Below are positions 1 to 8,730 of a stretch of DNA of 64,000 nt, one piece after another. The first letter of the stretch is position 1; every line of letters begins with the position of its first letter. The notes beneath the pieces are model-generated. The model was not told the origin of the DNA, made no database searches, and worked only from the letters and a program-made list of their open reading frames with translations. The position numbers were made by a program, and so were the translations under genes. Origin of the DNA: Proteus sp. FME41 (GTDB lineage: Bacteria > Pseudomonadota > Gammaproteobacteria > Enterobacterales > Enterobacteriaceae); NCBI RefSeq assembly GCF_014897315.1, contig NZ_JABUYL010000011.1, forward strand, positions 1-64,000. Reading direction: 5' to 3'.

Positions 1-461
1 GAGATTTTATTTTTATTACTCCAATTGCAAATGTACCTGCAATTTATGTGTATTTAAGTGAGGAATTTAAAGGAATGTCTCGGCCTATGAGAGATATTAA
101 TGTTGATTACCCTCCAAGTCAGATTATTATTGATAAAATGAAAGAACCTAAATTTCAGAATTGGGCCAATGATACCCATTCAACAGATTGCTCAGATATA
201 GCGGCCAGCTTATTGAATATGGGTGAAGGAAATGGATATATTCTTGAAGCTAGACCAAGATTACGAGGTAATTTAAATGTGTATGAAAGTGGTATCATTG
301 AACGAAATATGGAGTTTCATCAAGTATACACAGACGGAAAATATGTTTATGATCCTAGAGTTACTATTAATCCAATACCAAAGGGTGACTGGGAACAACA
401 CATAAAAGGTATTAACCCAGATGGAATTATTATTTCAGATAAATATAAAGGATTAAAATAA
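1..461 (+). CDS. C-terminal part of a polymorphic toxin, likely papain-like fold (5' end outside window)
   Basis: The frame is open from the first bases, so this is the end of a longer gene. The first residues (DFIFITPIANVPAIYVYLSE) resemble the end of an S-type pyocin domain, which often sits before a C-terminal toxin domain. What follows has a Cys in TDCSD (codon at 189-191), a His in FHQVY and an Asp in YDPR. This Cys-His-Asp order fits papain-like/NlpC-type toxin folds; the catalytic assignment is inference. The stop overlaps the next gene's ATG by one base, as effector-immunity pairs often do. A GTG at 48 is an internal codon, not the real start. Confidence 0.6.
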   Translation, partial: DFIFITPIANVPAIYVYLSEEFKGMSRPMRDINVDYPPSQIIIDKMKEPKFQNWANDTHSTDCSDIAASLLNMGEGNGYILEARPRLRGNLNVYESGIIERNMEFHQVYTDGKYVYDPRVTINPIPKGDWEQHIKGINPDGIIISDKYKGLK

Positions 462-913
462 TGGATATTAATGATGGTTCAATATTATTAAATTTCATAT
501 CTAAGCTGGATGAGCTTGAATGGAAAAAGTATCAACAGCGTTATCCATACACATTAATAGATAATCAATTAAAAAAAGTAGATCATTCATCATATCCTCC
601 ATTTACTAGCTTTAGATTTAAAAATGAGAATTTAAAAGTTATAAATATGCTAAAGCAAGCAATAAATAGTTATCAAGGTGATGTCGAATGGGTTTTAACT
701 TCAACGAAAAGAGAATATAGAGATGGTTTAAATCATTGTATTTTAACAAAATATGTTCATGATATGAAAGAAGGTATGAAAAAAACAAATAAAATAAATA
801 TTCCTATAGATTCATATATATCGGAAATTATGCCTCAATTCGGTCCAGTTGCGTATAATGATTTAATTAACTTAGCTAAACATATTGAATGTTTTTTTAT
901 TAATTATAATTAG
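461..913 (+). CDS. Putative cognate immunity protein of the upstream toxin
   Basis: A 150-residue, Lys/Asn/Ile-rich soluble protein with no signal peptide or membrane segment. I do not recognise the family. It is called immunity only from context: it starts at a TAATG junction directly after a toxin-like C-terminus and has the usual size and very low GC of such genes. A cytoplasmic location would fit a toxin acting in the cytosol. The role is inference. Confidence 0.5.
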   Translation: MDINDGSILLNFISKLDELEWKKYQQRYPYTLIDNQLKKVDHSSYPPFTSFRFKNENLKVINMLKQAINSYQGDVEWVLTSTKREYRDGLNHCILTKYVHDMKEGMKKTNKINIPIDSYISEIMPQFGPVAYNDLINLAKHIECFFINYN

Positions 914-956
914 CGCATTATCGTTGTATTAGAGGATAAAGATTTATCATGAAGAA

Positions 957-1130
957 ATTCATAAAATTGCCTGTTTACGCTATGACGTCTATTGCCCTGC
1001 TTGTCAGCAAAAAGGCAAAATTATTGAGGGAGATACCATGATGAAAATAAACACTATTCCCGTCGCGTTAGAAGGACATAAAGTGCAATGCGGCTGTTTA
1101 AAGGGTTGTGTATTGGTGGCGATAGAATAA
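957..1130 (+). pseudogene. PAAR gene remnant, 3' part only
   Basis: The reading frame from about 960 to the TAA at 1128-1130 matches the last two thirds of the intact 89-aa PAAR genes at 3000, 5200, 6412 and 10437 (IACL, YCPACQQKGK, GDTMMKI, PVALEGHKVQCGC). The first ~30 codons are missing, and the frame has a TAG just upstream with no ATG before the MM in the middle. It is a scar of the cassette array. The stop still overlaps the next lipoprotein start, as in the intact copies. Confidence 0.75.
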
Positions 1131-1918
1131 TGAGTAGATATGCTGTCAATAAACTATTTTTTTTCTATATTTCTGTTATAAGTTTATTTTTAACTGGGTG
1201 CAATATATTACCCCAAAAAATAGATAGAACATTTTCCCCTCCTGAAAATGGTAGAACAGTAAAAATTACCGTCGGCGTACCCGATGTCGCTGAGCTTTCA
1301 CCAATGAAGGTTATGTATCGTTCAAACCTTTGCCGAAAAACATATAATAATAATGAAGTGCCTACATATACTGTTTCTGGTTTTAATAGTGAAATGGTTT
1401 TGTTAGAAAAAGAAGGTAATAGTTCATTATATAGTGCAGTAATCCCTTATAGAGGAGGTGGGAAATGTGATTGGCAATTAAGTAATGTCACGTTGAAAAT
1501 GGTATTAAAACATAATGATAATTTTTATAAGGATATTAACAAGATTGTAGGAAGTGGTGTTATTATCATTTTTGATAATAATCAACCTCAACGAATAGGA
1601 AAGAAACCTGTTAATAAAAAAGGTGATTTTGATATTATATCTGATTATTTTCCTTGGATTGATACACCTTTTAAAAATGATAAGAACATTAGCTTATGGT
1701 TATATGGCGAAGAGCTTTATCTTTATTATAAATCTCGCAATGCTCAAAAAATCACCTGAAAACCCATCATTCATACCGATATAGTCGTTTACTCTGAATA
1801 TCCAGCAGAGCGTAAAACTGAAGGTATAAGTACAATATATTCTTATCCAGATAACACAAAAAAATCAAATAGAGATGGAAAGCCAGACTATAAGAAACTA
1901 ATTTCATTAATTAAGTAA
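1130..1918 (+). pseudogene. Cassette lipoprotein, interrupted by an in-frame TGA
   Basis: Nearly identical to the lipoproteins at 3269 and 6681: a short hydrophobic signal with lipobox LTGC, then a shared body (TFSPPENGRTVKI, VMYRSNLCRK). At 1757-1759 a TGA replaces the TGG (Trp) present in both intact copies, cutting the product to 209 residues. Homology continues in frame to the normal end at 1918. The start is taken at 1130 because the lipoprotein signal begins there and the ATG overlaps the PAAR stop. A truncated secreted product may still be made. Confidence 0.75.
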
Positions 1919-1937
1919 TCAAATTAAAATTTGAAAC

Positions 1938-2010
1938 ATGCGTAGCACAATCCAAGGACGAAAAATCATTTTAAAAAATAATACCACTAATATAAAAATA
2001 ACGATATTAA
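1938..2010 (+). pseudogene. PAAR gene remnant, 5' part only
   Basis: Begins with the same ATGCGTAGCACAATCCAAGG start as intact PAAR genes and keeps about 19 codons before diverging. It lies just after the lipoprotein gene, the same place as the remnants at 4086 and 7489, so it is a repeated recombination scar rather than a gene. Confidence 0.7.
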
Positions 2011-2068
2011 ATATTTTTTAAAGTCACATTGTATTGGATGGTTTGGAATATTTAGATAAGGATTTCAG

Positions 2069-3007
2069 ATGAGTATATTACTTAACCCAGAAAAAAAAGC
2101 ACACCGTTTAAAACCTGTACCATTAGGAGAACAAGGTGAGCGTTATAATGAAGATTTACCCATGACTGAATTAGATTTCTTGGATATAGTAGAAGAAAGA
2201 CAATGTAGATTAATTAATACTGATTTAAGACGACGAGATGGATTTTCTTTTCCGGGATTTCTTTCAGGATTAGCTGTATTCACTATAGTTTTTCATTTTT
2301 TTATTACCACTATAGGCAGCGGATATACTACTTTCAAAAGTCGATTATTATCTTATAGCTCAGAATATAAAGAACTATTTGAAGATCCAGAACAGATATA
2401 TAAAGTTCCATCTTTTGTTATTGATTATTATGCACCTTTTTTCCATTATAAGGATTTCACTCTATTCGATTATTTTTTAAATTATTTTAATGGCTACGTT
2501 ACAAATGAGCCTTATATGGATTTATTCTTTTTTTCCTTTATGTTAATTCCTGCTTTTCTTGCTATTGTTGTTGGGGCATATCAATCTTTCTTTTTAAAAC
2601 CACGTTCTTTAGTTTTTAATCGTGAGTTAAATCTTGTCTATACATGGCATCATAATAAAGTTTATGTGGCTCGATACCCTGAAATCGGCGTGGGAAAAAT
2701 TCGGCAGTCTCTTGCGCTTCAATTATTTGGTTTTGATGATAAAAAACAACAACTGATTACAGAACTTTTTTTCCCGAATGTTTATGTATTGTCCGTTTAT
2801 GGCACGAGTACGGAATATCACGATTTACGTTTTATGAATTTTATAAATACTTATATGCGTGAAGGTCGTGATGCACTCATTTCAACTAATTATTATCGTA
2901 AGAAACCCAAACTTTATTTTGGTAAAAACCCACTCCCTGCTGATTTTGAGCAACAAGTAAGTCGTATTTTAGCTGAAATCGATAAAAAGAAAGTAAAAAA
3001 TGCGTAG
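2069..3007 (+). CDS. Two-TM DUF6708-like protein of a PAAR cassette
   Basis: A 312-residue protein with a soluble N-terminus, one membrane segment near residues 65-90, an extracytoplasmic loop, a second near 150-175, and a C-terminal cytoplasmic domain with the pattern 'FNRELNLVYTWHHNKVYVAR'. I associate that pattern with DUF6708 proteins encoded beside PAAR/T6SS genes (from memory, not searched). An AAGGA lies upstream of the ATG. The last 8 bases overlap the PAAR start, so the two are translationally coupled. The last 26 codons match those of the gene at 5493. Function is unknown; a toxin, an immunity protein or a PAAR-loading factor are all possible. Confidence 0.65.
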   Translation: MSILLNPEKKAHRLKPVPLGEQGERYNEDLPMTELDFLDIVEERQCRLINTDLRRRDGFSFPGFLSGLAVFTIVFHFFITTIGSGYTTFKSRLLSYSSEYKELFEDPEQIYKVPSFVIDYYAPFFHYKDFTLFDYFLNYFNGYVTNEPYMDLFFFSFMLIPAFLAIVVGAYQSFFLKPRSLVFNRELNLVYTWHHNKVYVARYPEIGVGKIRQSLALQLFGFDDKKQQLITELFFPNVYVLSVYGTSTEYHDLRFMNFINTYMREGRDALISTNYYRKKPKLYFGKNPLPADFEQQVSRILAEIDKKKVKNA

Positions 3008-3269
3008 CACAATCCAAGGACGAAAAATCATTTTAAAAAATGATACCACCAATACTAAAGGAACCGTATTAAGCGGTTCTTTATTAGCAAAGCAAACACA
3101 TGAAATTGCCTGTTTAGGTGATGAAGTCTATTGCCCTGCTTGTCAGCAAAAAGGCAAAATAATCGAGGGGGATACTATGATGAAAATAAACAATACTCCC
3201 GTCGCGTTAGAGGGGCATAAAGTGCAATGCGGTTGTTTAAATGGCTGTGTATTAGTGGCAATAGAATAA
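3000..3269 (+). CDS. PAAR domain protein (T6SS spike tip)
   Basis: An 89-residue stand-alone PAAR protein. After a short N-terminus the PAAR fold is seen as GTVLSGS, H at HEIACLGD, YCPACQQKGK, IIEGD and PVALEGHKVQCGC, with Cys/His residues that would bind the zinc at the cone tip. In this family the protein caps the VgrG spike of a type VI secretion system and carries or connects effectors. It overlaps the upstream DUF6708-like gene by 8 bases and the downstream lipoprotein ATG by 1 base, so all three are one translational unit. Four near-identical copies exist in the window. Confidence 0.85.
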   Translation: MRSTIQGRKIILKNDTTNTKGTVLSGSLLAKQTHEIACLGDEVYCPACQQKGKIIEGDTMMKINNTPVALEGHKVQCGCLNGCVLVAIE

Positions 3270-4060
3270 TGAATAAATACGTTATCGATAAGCTATTTCT
3301 TTTATCTATCGCGGTGATGGGTTTACTTTTAACTGGATGCAATATATTAACGCCCCAAATAGACAGGACATTCTCCCCTCCTGAAAATGGTAGAACAGTA
3401 AAAATTATCGTCGACGTACCCGATGTCGCTGAGCTTTCACCGATGAAGGTTATGTACCGTTCAAATCTTTGCCGAAAAACATATAATAATAATGAAGTGC
3501 CTACATATACTGTTTCTGGTTTTAATAGTGAGATAGTTTTGTTAGGAAAAGAAGGTAATAGCTCATTATATAGTGCAGAAATCCCTTATAGAGGAGGTGG
3601 GAAATGTGATTGGCAATTAAGTAATGTCACGTTAAGAATGGCATTAAAACATAATGATAATTTTTATAAAGATATTAACAAGATAGTAGGAAGTGGTGTT
3701 ATTATCATTTTTGATAATAATCAACCTCAACGAATAGGAAAGAAACCTGTTAATAAAAAAGGTGATTTTGATATTATATCTGATTATTTTCCTTGGATTG
3801 ATACACCTTTTAAAAATGATAAGAACATTAGCTTATGGTTATATGGCGAAGAGCTTTATCTTTATTATAAATCTCGCGATGCTCAGAAAATCACCTGGAA
3901 ACCCATCATTCATACCGATATAACCGTTTACTCTGAATACCCAGCAGAGCGTAGAACTGAAGGCATAAGTACAATATATTCTTATCCAGATGGCACAAAA
4001 AAATCAAATAGAGATGGAAAGCCAGATTATAAAAAATTACTTTCCTTAATTAAAGAATAA
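3269..4060 (+). CDS. Cassette lipoprotein of unknown function
   Basis: A 263-residue protein from the ATG at 3269. That start is chosen because it overlaps the PAAR stop (TAATG) and begins a clean signal (MNKYVIDKLFLLSIAVMGLL) with lipobox LTGC; an upstream in-frame start would lie inside the PAAR gene. The mature part is beta-rich with Cys residues at SNLCRK and GGGKCDW that may form a disulfide. The periplasmic-facing lipoprotein after a PAAR gene suggests an immunity or accessory role, but this is inference. Nearly identical copies lie at 1130 (broken) and 6681. Confidence 0.7.
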   Translation: MNKYVIDKLFLLSIAVMGLLLTGCNILTPQIDRTFSPPENGRTVKIIVDVPDVAELSPMKVMYRSNLCRKTYNNNEVPTYTVSGFNSEIVLLGKEGNSSLYSAEIPYRGGGKCDWQLSNVTLRMALKHNDNFYKDINKIVGSGVIIIFDNNQPQRIGKKPVNKKGDFDIISDYFPWIDTPFKNDKNISLWLYGEELYLYYKSRDAQKITWKPIIHTDITVYSEYPAERRTEGISTIYSYPDGTKKSNRDGKPDYKKLLSLIKE

Positions 4061-4085
4061 TTTTTAAAATTAAAAATAGAAAAAT

Positions 4086-4170
4086 ATGTAGCACAATTCA
4101 AGGACGAAAAATTATATTAAAAAATGATACCAACAATACAAAAGGAACCGTATTAAGCGGTTCTTTATTG
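4086..4170 (+). pseudogene. PAAR gene remnant, 5' part only
   Basis: Matches the first ~28 codons of the PAAR genes up to the 'GTVLSGSL' region, but a 2-base loss after the ATG turns the next codon into TAG. Homology stops abruptly at about 4170, just before the next DUF6708-like gene. Same position and type of scar as at 1938 and 7489. Confidence 0.75.
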
Positions 4171-4196
4171 ATAATTAATATAGATTGATATCCACG

Positions 4197-5150
4197 ATGG
4201 AACAAAAACACAAACTCAGTGATCACTGTGAATCACTATTACAAACAGAAACATCAAAAATGACTCAATATCAAGCTGGTGCGCTTGATTTTGTGGAAAA
4301 AATAGATAATTTACGATTAGTCATACGCCATGCTTTTTCTAATGGCAGGACTATGTTAGCGATCCCTTTTGTTATCGGTTTACTTTGGGCTTTCAGCTAT
4401 GGCGTTAAAACAATTTATATTGATCCTTGGAAGCAAACTGAAAAAAGATTTCTAAATAGTTTAGAATATAAAAGAAGTTTAATAAGCGAGCAGTTTTTTA
4501 TTTCAAAAAAAAGAGAAATAAAAGAGTCTTATGAAGATATTTATATAAAAAATGGCCACCTCTCTTTTTTTGATTTTTGGCATTATAATTACTATAACAA
4601 TGACTTTCTATACAAAAAAAGTATTGCTCTTGAATTATTCTTATCTTTAGCCCCTCTATTATGTTCATTACCAATGATCTATTTTGGATTTATTGCAAGA
4701 AATCGACCTTATCTAATATGTGACCGAGAAAAACAATTATTTTATACTTGGGATATGAAAATGAATGTTTATGTTGCTAAATATTCTCAAATCAATTTTT
4801 CAGATATGAAACCAACATTAGCACTTATTTTATATCGAGTTGATGAAACTAATAAGTTGATAGAACATAAATATTATCCAAACTTAACGATGTTTAGTTT
4901 TTTAGGCGGTGGAAGTAGTAATGATAAAGCATGGGGATTAGGATATATCACCAAATATTTATTTTATGGATTAGCACCTTTGATTGAAGGTAAGTACACA
5001 AGAAAAAAATATTCTATTTTTAGAGAAGCGCCTATTCCCAAAGATCTTGATAAACAAATAGAACAACAAGTTGTTTTGGTTGATAAAGAGCTGCCACCTT
5101 GTAAAGAAATAGAAGATAAATTATCGGAAGCAATTAAGCATTCTATTTAG
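4197..5150 (+). CDS. Two-TM DUF6708-like protein, divergent member
   Basis: 317 residues from the ATG at 4197; an in-frame TTG at 4185 gives only four more residues. The topology matches the proteins at 2069 and 5493: a membrane segment near residues 50-75, a loop, a second near 145-165, and then a domain with 'ICDREKQLFYTWDMKMNVYVAKY'. It lacks the shared C-terminal end of the other two and ends instead in a longer charged tail. A 49-base gap separates it from the next PAAR gene, so it is not overlapped with it. Function unknown. Confidence 0.6.
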   Translation: MEQKHKLSDHCESLLQTETSKMTQYQAGALDFVEKIDNLRLVIRHAFSNGRTMLAIPFVIGLLWAFSYGVKTIYIDPWKQTEKRFLNSLEYKRSLISEQFFISKKREIKESYEDIYIKNGHLSFFDFWHYNYYNNDFLYKKSIALELFLSLAPLLCSLPMIYFGFIARNRPYLICDREKQLFYTWDMKMNVYVAKYSQINFSDMKPTLALILYRVDETNKLIEHKYYPNLTMFSFLGGGSSNDKAWGLGYITKYLFYGLAPLIEGKYTRKKYSIFREAPIPKDLDKQIEQQVVLVDKELPPCKEIEDKLSEAIKHSI

Positions 5151-5199
5151 ATTTTTTAGCTAAGTTTGCTGTTAATAATTTATAAAAGGATATATAAAC

Positions 5200-5469
5200 A
5201 TGCGTAGCACAATTCAAGGACGAAAAATCATTTTAAAAAATGATACCACCAATACTAAAGGAACCGTATTAAGCGGTTCTTTACTAGCAAAGCAAACTCA
5301 TGAAATTGCCTGTTTAGGCGATGAAGTTTATTGCCCTGCTTGTCAGCAAAAAGGCAAGATAATTGAGGGAGATACCATGATGAAAATAAACAATATCCCT
5401 GTCGCGTTAGAAGGGCATAAAGTGCAATGCGGCTGTTTAAAGGGTTGTGTATTGGTGGCTATTGAGTAA
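5200..5469 (+). CDS. PAAR domain protein (T6SS spike tip)
   Basis: 89 residues, differing from the copy at 3000 at only a few positions (for example NNIPV and CLKGC). It carries the same PAAR motifs and Cys/His set. Unlike the copies at 3000 and 6412 it is not followed by a lipoprotein; the next gene, a DUF6708-like one, starts 23 bases later. An AAAAGGA lies upstream of the ATG. Confidence 0.85.
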   Translation: MRSTIQGRKIILKNDTTNTKGTVLSGSLLAKQTHEIACLGDEVYCPACQQKGKIIEGDTMMKINNIPVALEGHKVQCGCLKGCVLVAIE

Positions 5470-5492
5470 TTAATCATTTTTATGGAAAGATA

Positions 5493-6419
5493 ATGGCAAG
5501 TTTATTTAGTGGTACAAATCATCCTCATAAAATAGAAATGAATCTTTTTAAGGAAGATAATGATAATTATAATTCAAATGTTAAGTTAAAAGACTTTGAG
5601 TTTTTAAACGAATTGACTGAAGATAAATGTGAAATTGATTCACCTAATAGAAATCTTATCAAGAATATAGCTATTCCTATTTTTATTGTGCTTTTTTTTA
5701 GTTTTATTTACTTATTACATGATAAATGTGAACGAATTTATTATGGAACAATAAGATTTGAAGAAAGTGTGAAAATATATGAGAAAGATTATGATAAAGA
5801 ATATTCTGTAGTTAGCAATAGTTGGAAAGAAATATATGATGCATACAAGCCATATTTTAACCAAAAAGTTACTTATTGGGATTACCTAAAAGCGTATTAT
5901 TCTGGTGATTTTTATCAAGGAACTAAAAATTCCATCTATCAAGATATCGCATTATTTTCTATGCCATTAATTGGAATGATATTAATGGGGCTAATTATTT
6001 TTTATATGCCTTGGGTGGTATTAAAAGTAGATAGAAAACGGCAAATTCTTTATGTCTGGAATTCCAGACAGTTATTAGTGACACGTTATTGTGATGCTGA
6101 ATTTGGTTATGCAGGTACATTAATGTTCTTAAAACTTTATTGTCTTGATAAAAAAACAGGACAATTAATAGAAGGCTATTTTAAACCCAATATTTCATAC
6201 TCAACCGGTCTTTTAGTGAGTAGAACGGCTGAAAATAAGCATTTTGTGACTTTTATTAATACGTTCATGAAAGATGGTCGAGATGCAATTAGCCAGACTA
6301 ATTATAGTCGAAGAAAACCGCTATTTTGGTTTAATAAAAACCCACTCCCTGCTGATTTTGAGCAACAAGTAAGTCGTATTTTAGCTGAAATCGATAAAAA
6401 GAAAGTAAAAAATGCGTAG
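5493..6419 (+). CDS. Two-TM DUF6708-like protein of a PAAR cassette
   Basis: 308 residues, with membrane segments near residues 55-75 and 155-180 and a C-terminal domain with 'VLKVDRKRQILYVWNSRQLLVTRY'. The N-terminal and middle parts differ strongly from the gene at 2069, but the last 26 residues, from NPLPADFEQQ to KKKVKNA, are the same, as is the 8-base overlap with the following PAAR gene. GGAAAG precedes the ATG. The variable body with a fixed tail looks like cassette exchange; the biochemical role is unknown. Confidence 0.65.
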   Translation: MASLFSGTNHPHKIEMNLFKEDNDNYNSNVKLKDFEFLNELTEDKCEIDSPNRNLIKNIAIPIFIVLFFSFIYLLHDKCERIYYGTIRFEESVKIYEKDYDKEYSVVSNSWKEIYDAYKPYFNQKVTYWDYLKAYYSGDFYQGTKNSIYQDIALFSMPLIGMILMGLIIFYMPWVVLKVDRKRQILYVWNSRQLLVTRYCDAEFGYAGTLMFLKLYCLDKKTGQLIEGYFKPNISYSTGLLVSRTAENKHFVTFINTFMKDGRDAISQTNYSRRKPLFWFNKNPLPADFEQQVSRILAEIDKKKVKNA

Positions 6420-6681
6420 CACAATCCAAGGACGAAAAATCATTTTAAAAAATGATACCACCAATACTAAAGGAACCGTATTAAGCGGTTCTTTATTAGC
6501 AAAGCAAACACATGAAATTGCCTGTTTAGGCGATGAAGTCTATTGCCCTGCTTGTCAGCAAAAAGGCAAAATAATAGAAGGGGATACCATGATGAAAATA
6601 AACACTATTCCCGTCGCGTTAGAAGGACATAAAGTGCAATGCGGTTGCTTAACGGGTTGTGTATTAGTGGCAATAGAATAA
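6412..6681 (+). CDS. PAAR domain protein (T6SS spike tip)
   Basis: 89 residues, near-identical to the other copies (NTIPV and CLTGC variants). It overlaps the upstream DUF6708-like gene by 8 bases and the lipoprotein ATG by 1 base, the same three-gene translational unit as at 2069-4060. PAAR cone features (GTVLSGS, CPACQQKGK, ALEGHKVQCGC) are intact. Confidence 0.85.
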   Translation: MRSTIQGRKIILKNDTTNTKGTVLSGSLLAKQTHEIACLGDEVYCPACQQKGKIIEGDTMMKINTIPVALEGHKVQCGCLTGCVLVAIE

Positions 6682-7469
6682 TGAATAAATACGTTATCGA
6701 TAAGCTATTTCTTTTATCTATCGCAGTGATGGGTTTACTTTTAACTGGCTGTAATATATTAACGCCCCAAATAGACAGGACATTCTCCCCTCCTGAAAAT
6801 GGTAGAACAGTAAAAATCACAGTTGATGTACCCGATGTTGCTGAGCTTTCACCAATGAAGGTTATGTATCGTTCAAACCTTTGCCGAAAAACATATAATA
6901 ATAATGAAGTGCCTATATATACTGTTTCTGGTTTTAATAGTGAAATGGTTTTGTTAGAAAAAGAAGGTAATAGTTCATTATATAGTGCGGAGATCCCTTA
7001 TAGAGGAGGCGGAAAGTGTGATTGGAAATTAAGTAATGTCACGTTAAGAATGGTATTAAAACATAATGATAATTTTTATAAAGATATTAACAAGATAGTA
7101 GAAAGTGGTGTTATTATCATTTTTGATAATAATCAACCTCAACGAATAGGAAAGAAACCTGTTAATAAAAAAGGTGATTTTGATATTATATCTGATTATT
7201 TTCCTTGGATTGATACACCTTTTAAAAATGATAAGAACATTAGCTTATGGTTATATGGCGAAGAGCTTTATCTTTATTATAAATCTCGCGATGCTCAGAA
7301 AATCACCTGGAAACCCATCATTCATACCGATATAACCGTTTACTCTGAATACCCAGCAGAGCGTAAAAATGAAGGTATAAGTACAATATATTCTTATCCA
7401 GATGGCACAAAAAAATCAAATAGAGATGGAAAGCCAGATTATAAGAAACTAATTTCATTAATTAAGTAA
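6681..7469 (+). CDS. Cassette lipoprotein of unknown function
   Basis: 262 residues from the ATG overlapping the PAAR stop. It has a signal peptide with lipobox LTGC and is almost identical to the protein at 3269, with scattered substitutions and one residue fewer at the end. The high identity among copies suggests recent duplication or gene conversion. The site is expected to be the periplasmic side of a membrane; no enzymatic motif is recognised. Confidence 0.7.
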   Translation: MNKYVIDKLFLLSIAVMGLLLTGCNILTPQIDRTFSPPENGRTVKITVDVPDVAELSPMKVMYRSNLCRKTYNNNEVPIYTVSGFNSEMVLLEKEGNSSLYSAEIPYRGGGKCDWKLSNVTLRMVLKHNDNFYKDINKIVESGVIIIFDNNQPQRIGKKPVNKKGDFDIISDYFPWIDTPFKNDKNISLWLYGEELYLYYKSRDAQKITWKPIIHTDITVYSEYPAERKNEGISTIYSYPDGTKKSNRDGKPDYKKLISLIK

Positions 7470-7488
7470 TCAAATTAAAAATTGAAAC

Positions 7489-7584
7489 ATGCGTAGCTCA
7501 ATCCAAGGACGAAAAATCATTTTAAAAAATGATACCACCAATACCAAAGGAACCGTATTAAGCGGTTCTTTATTAGCGACATAA
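7489..7584 (+). pseudogene. PAAR gene remnant, 5' part only
   Basis: A 31-codon frame identical in style to the PAAR N-terminus (RSSIQGRKIILKNDTTNTKG, then TVLSGSLLA) that ends in ACA TAA, where intact genes read on as AAG CAA ACA. The rest of the gene is gone. A third scar at this position relative to a lipoprotein gene. Confidence 0.8.
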
Positions 7585-7784
7585 ACTCAATGAAATATCT
7601 TGACTAAAAAACAGGTGAGACTAAAGGCTTTGTCACAACCTATCATGCCATGAATATGTTTATGTGCTTTGGTAAAAAAGTCAAAACTCAAGTAATAACA
7701 AGTGGAGTAAGCACGAGTTTAGGGACTGCGATTTCTGTAAATTCAATTACGGGTGAACCTCAAATTATGGATATTAATAAATAA
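7585..7784 (+). pseudogene. Fragment, possibly the C-terminal end of a cassette or effector gene
   Basis: The frame ending at TAA 7782-7784 reads KTGETKGFVTTYHAMNMF and on to NSITGEPQIMDINK, but has no proper start and an upstream in-frame TAA at about 7602. The 'KTG' stretch resembles 'LDKKTGQLIEG' of the DUF6708-like protein at 5493, so it may be a degraded relative; this is weak. It sits between a PAAR scar and a frameshifted gene. Confidence 0.4.
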
Positions 7785-7804
7785 AAATATAAAGGATTAT
7801 ATTT

Positions 7805-8256
7805 ATGGCGAATAAGCCAAGACCTATCAAATATGATGAGACTCACTCGATTAATGTCAGTGTCACAAATAAAGATGAAATAAAAAATTAGGTGATGTTA
7901 ATATTACTCAATTTAAAATGGTAGGAAAAACATTTCAAACGCATTTTGATGATACAATTGTCACTTGTTTTGGTCCTAAAGCGGATGGCTCATGTATTTT
8001 ACGTATTCAAGGTAAACCCAAGGGAAGTACGCATCGAGTGACTGGACACATAGAGATTAATTTAAAATCACATCATGATCTTAATAAGCTACTACAGTCC
8101 AATCTTTTTTATGATGGTGTCGCATCATTAAAGTTGGCTCACTTTGTTGGGTATGTGGGTGAAATCCACGTTATTAATGAAATTAAAAAGGGAACCTTAT
8201 TTGATAAATTGTTTTTAAAAACAAGAAGTGGAAAGGCACTGCTTATAAATAAATAG
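7805..8256 (+). pseudogene. Frameshifted and nonsense-interrupted effector gene, N-terminal part
   Basis: Starts at ATG 7805 after AAAGGA and reads 28 codons to a TAG at 7889. The frame then continues in another phase as LGDVNITQFKMVGKTF to a TAG at 8254-8256. One extra A in the six-A run at 7882-7887 would join the two parts, so a 1-base homopolymer deletion is the simplest explanation. After the TAG the same frame stays open into the toxin-like part at 8326-8730, so the ancestral gene probably ran 7805-8730. If translated alone, the part from ATG 7918 gives 112 residues. I do not recognise the N-terminal family. Confidence 0.55.
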
Positions 8257-8325
8257 CCAATCCTTATAAAGGATAATAAAGAGGTATTTCATCCTTTATA
8301 TGGTAAAAGCTTTGATCCTGAAAAA

Positions 8326-8730
8326 ATGATAGCATTACAAAATAAAAAAGGACAAGGAATAGATTTGATTTGTAAGATAGAGCCAACTCCCCCTCCGCCG
8401 GATTGGGTGACTTTTGAAATAAAAACAGTGATGAAAGATAAATTTGGTGCTAATTCAACACCCACAGGAGGAGCAGCCAGTGATTTACAAAAAGATTATA
8501 TACGAAATTTAAGAAAGCATATTCAATTATCCCAAGATTCTATACTTGATGGGATTAATGAATATAAATTAGACATAAAGAAAAGAATTCTATTGAATAA
8601 AATAGAGAATGATGTCAAAAAAGGAAGTATTAGTGGTTTCAAATTGACTGTGGGAGTAGATAATAAATTTAATGTTTCCAGTAATGAAAAATATGATTCT
8701 TTCTATATACTTGAGGAGTTAAATAAATGA
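8326..8730 (+). CDS. Toxin C-terminal domain, candidate PD-(D/E)XK-type nuclease (probably part of a broken gene)
   Basis: 134 residues from the first ATG after the upstream TAG; the frame is open back to that TAG. The region 'GQGIDLICK ... PPDWVTFEIKT' has the D ... E-x-K spacing typical of PD-(D/E)XK nuclease toxins of polymorphic toxin systems. This is pattern recognition only. The stop overlaps the next ATG in an ATGA junction, typical of a toxin followed by its immunity gene. With the frameshift and stop codons upstream, the full effector is probably not made. Confidence 0.5.
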   Translation: MIALQNKKGQGIDLICKIEPTPPPPDWVTFEIKTVMKDKFGANSTPTGGAASDLQKDYIRNLRKHIQLSQDSILDGINEYKLDIKKRILLNKIENDVKKGSISGFKLTVGVDNKFNVSSNEKYDSFYILEELNK

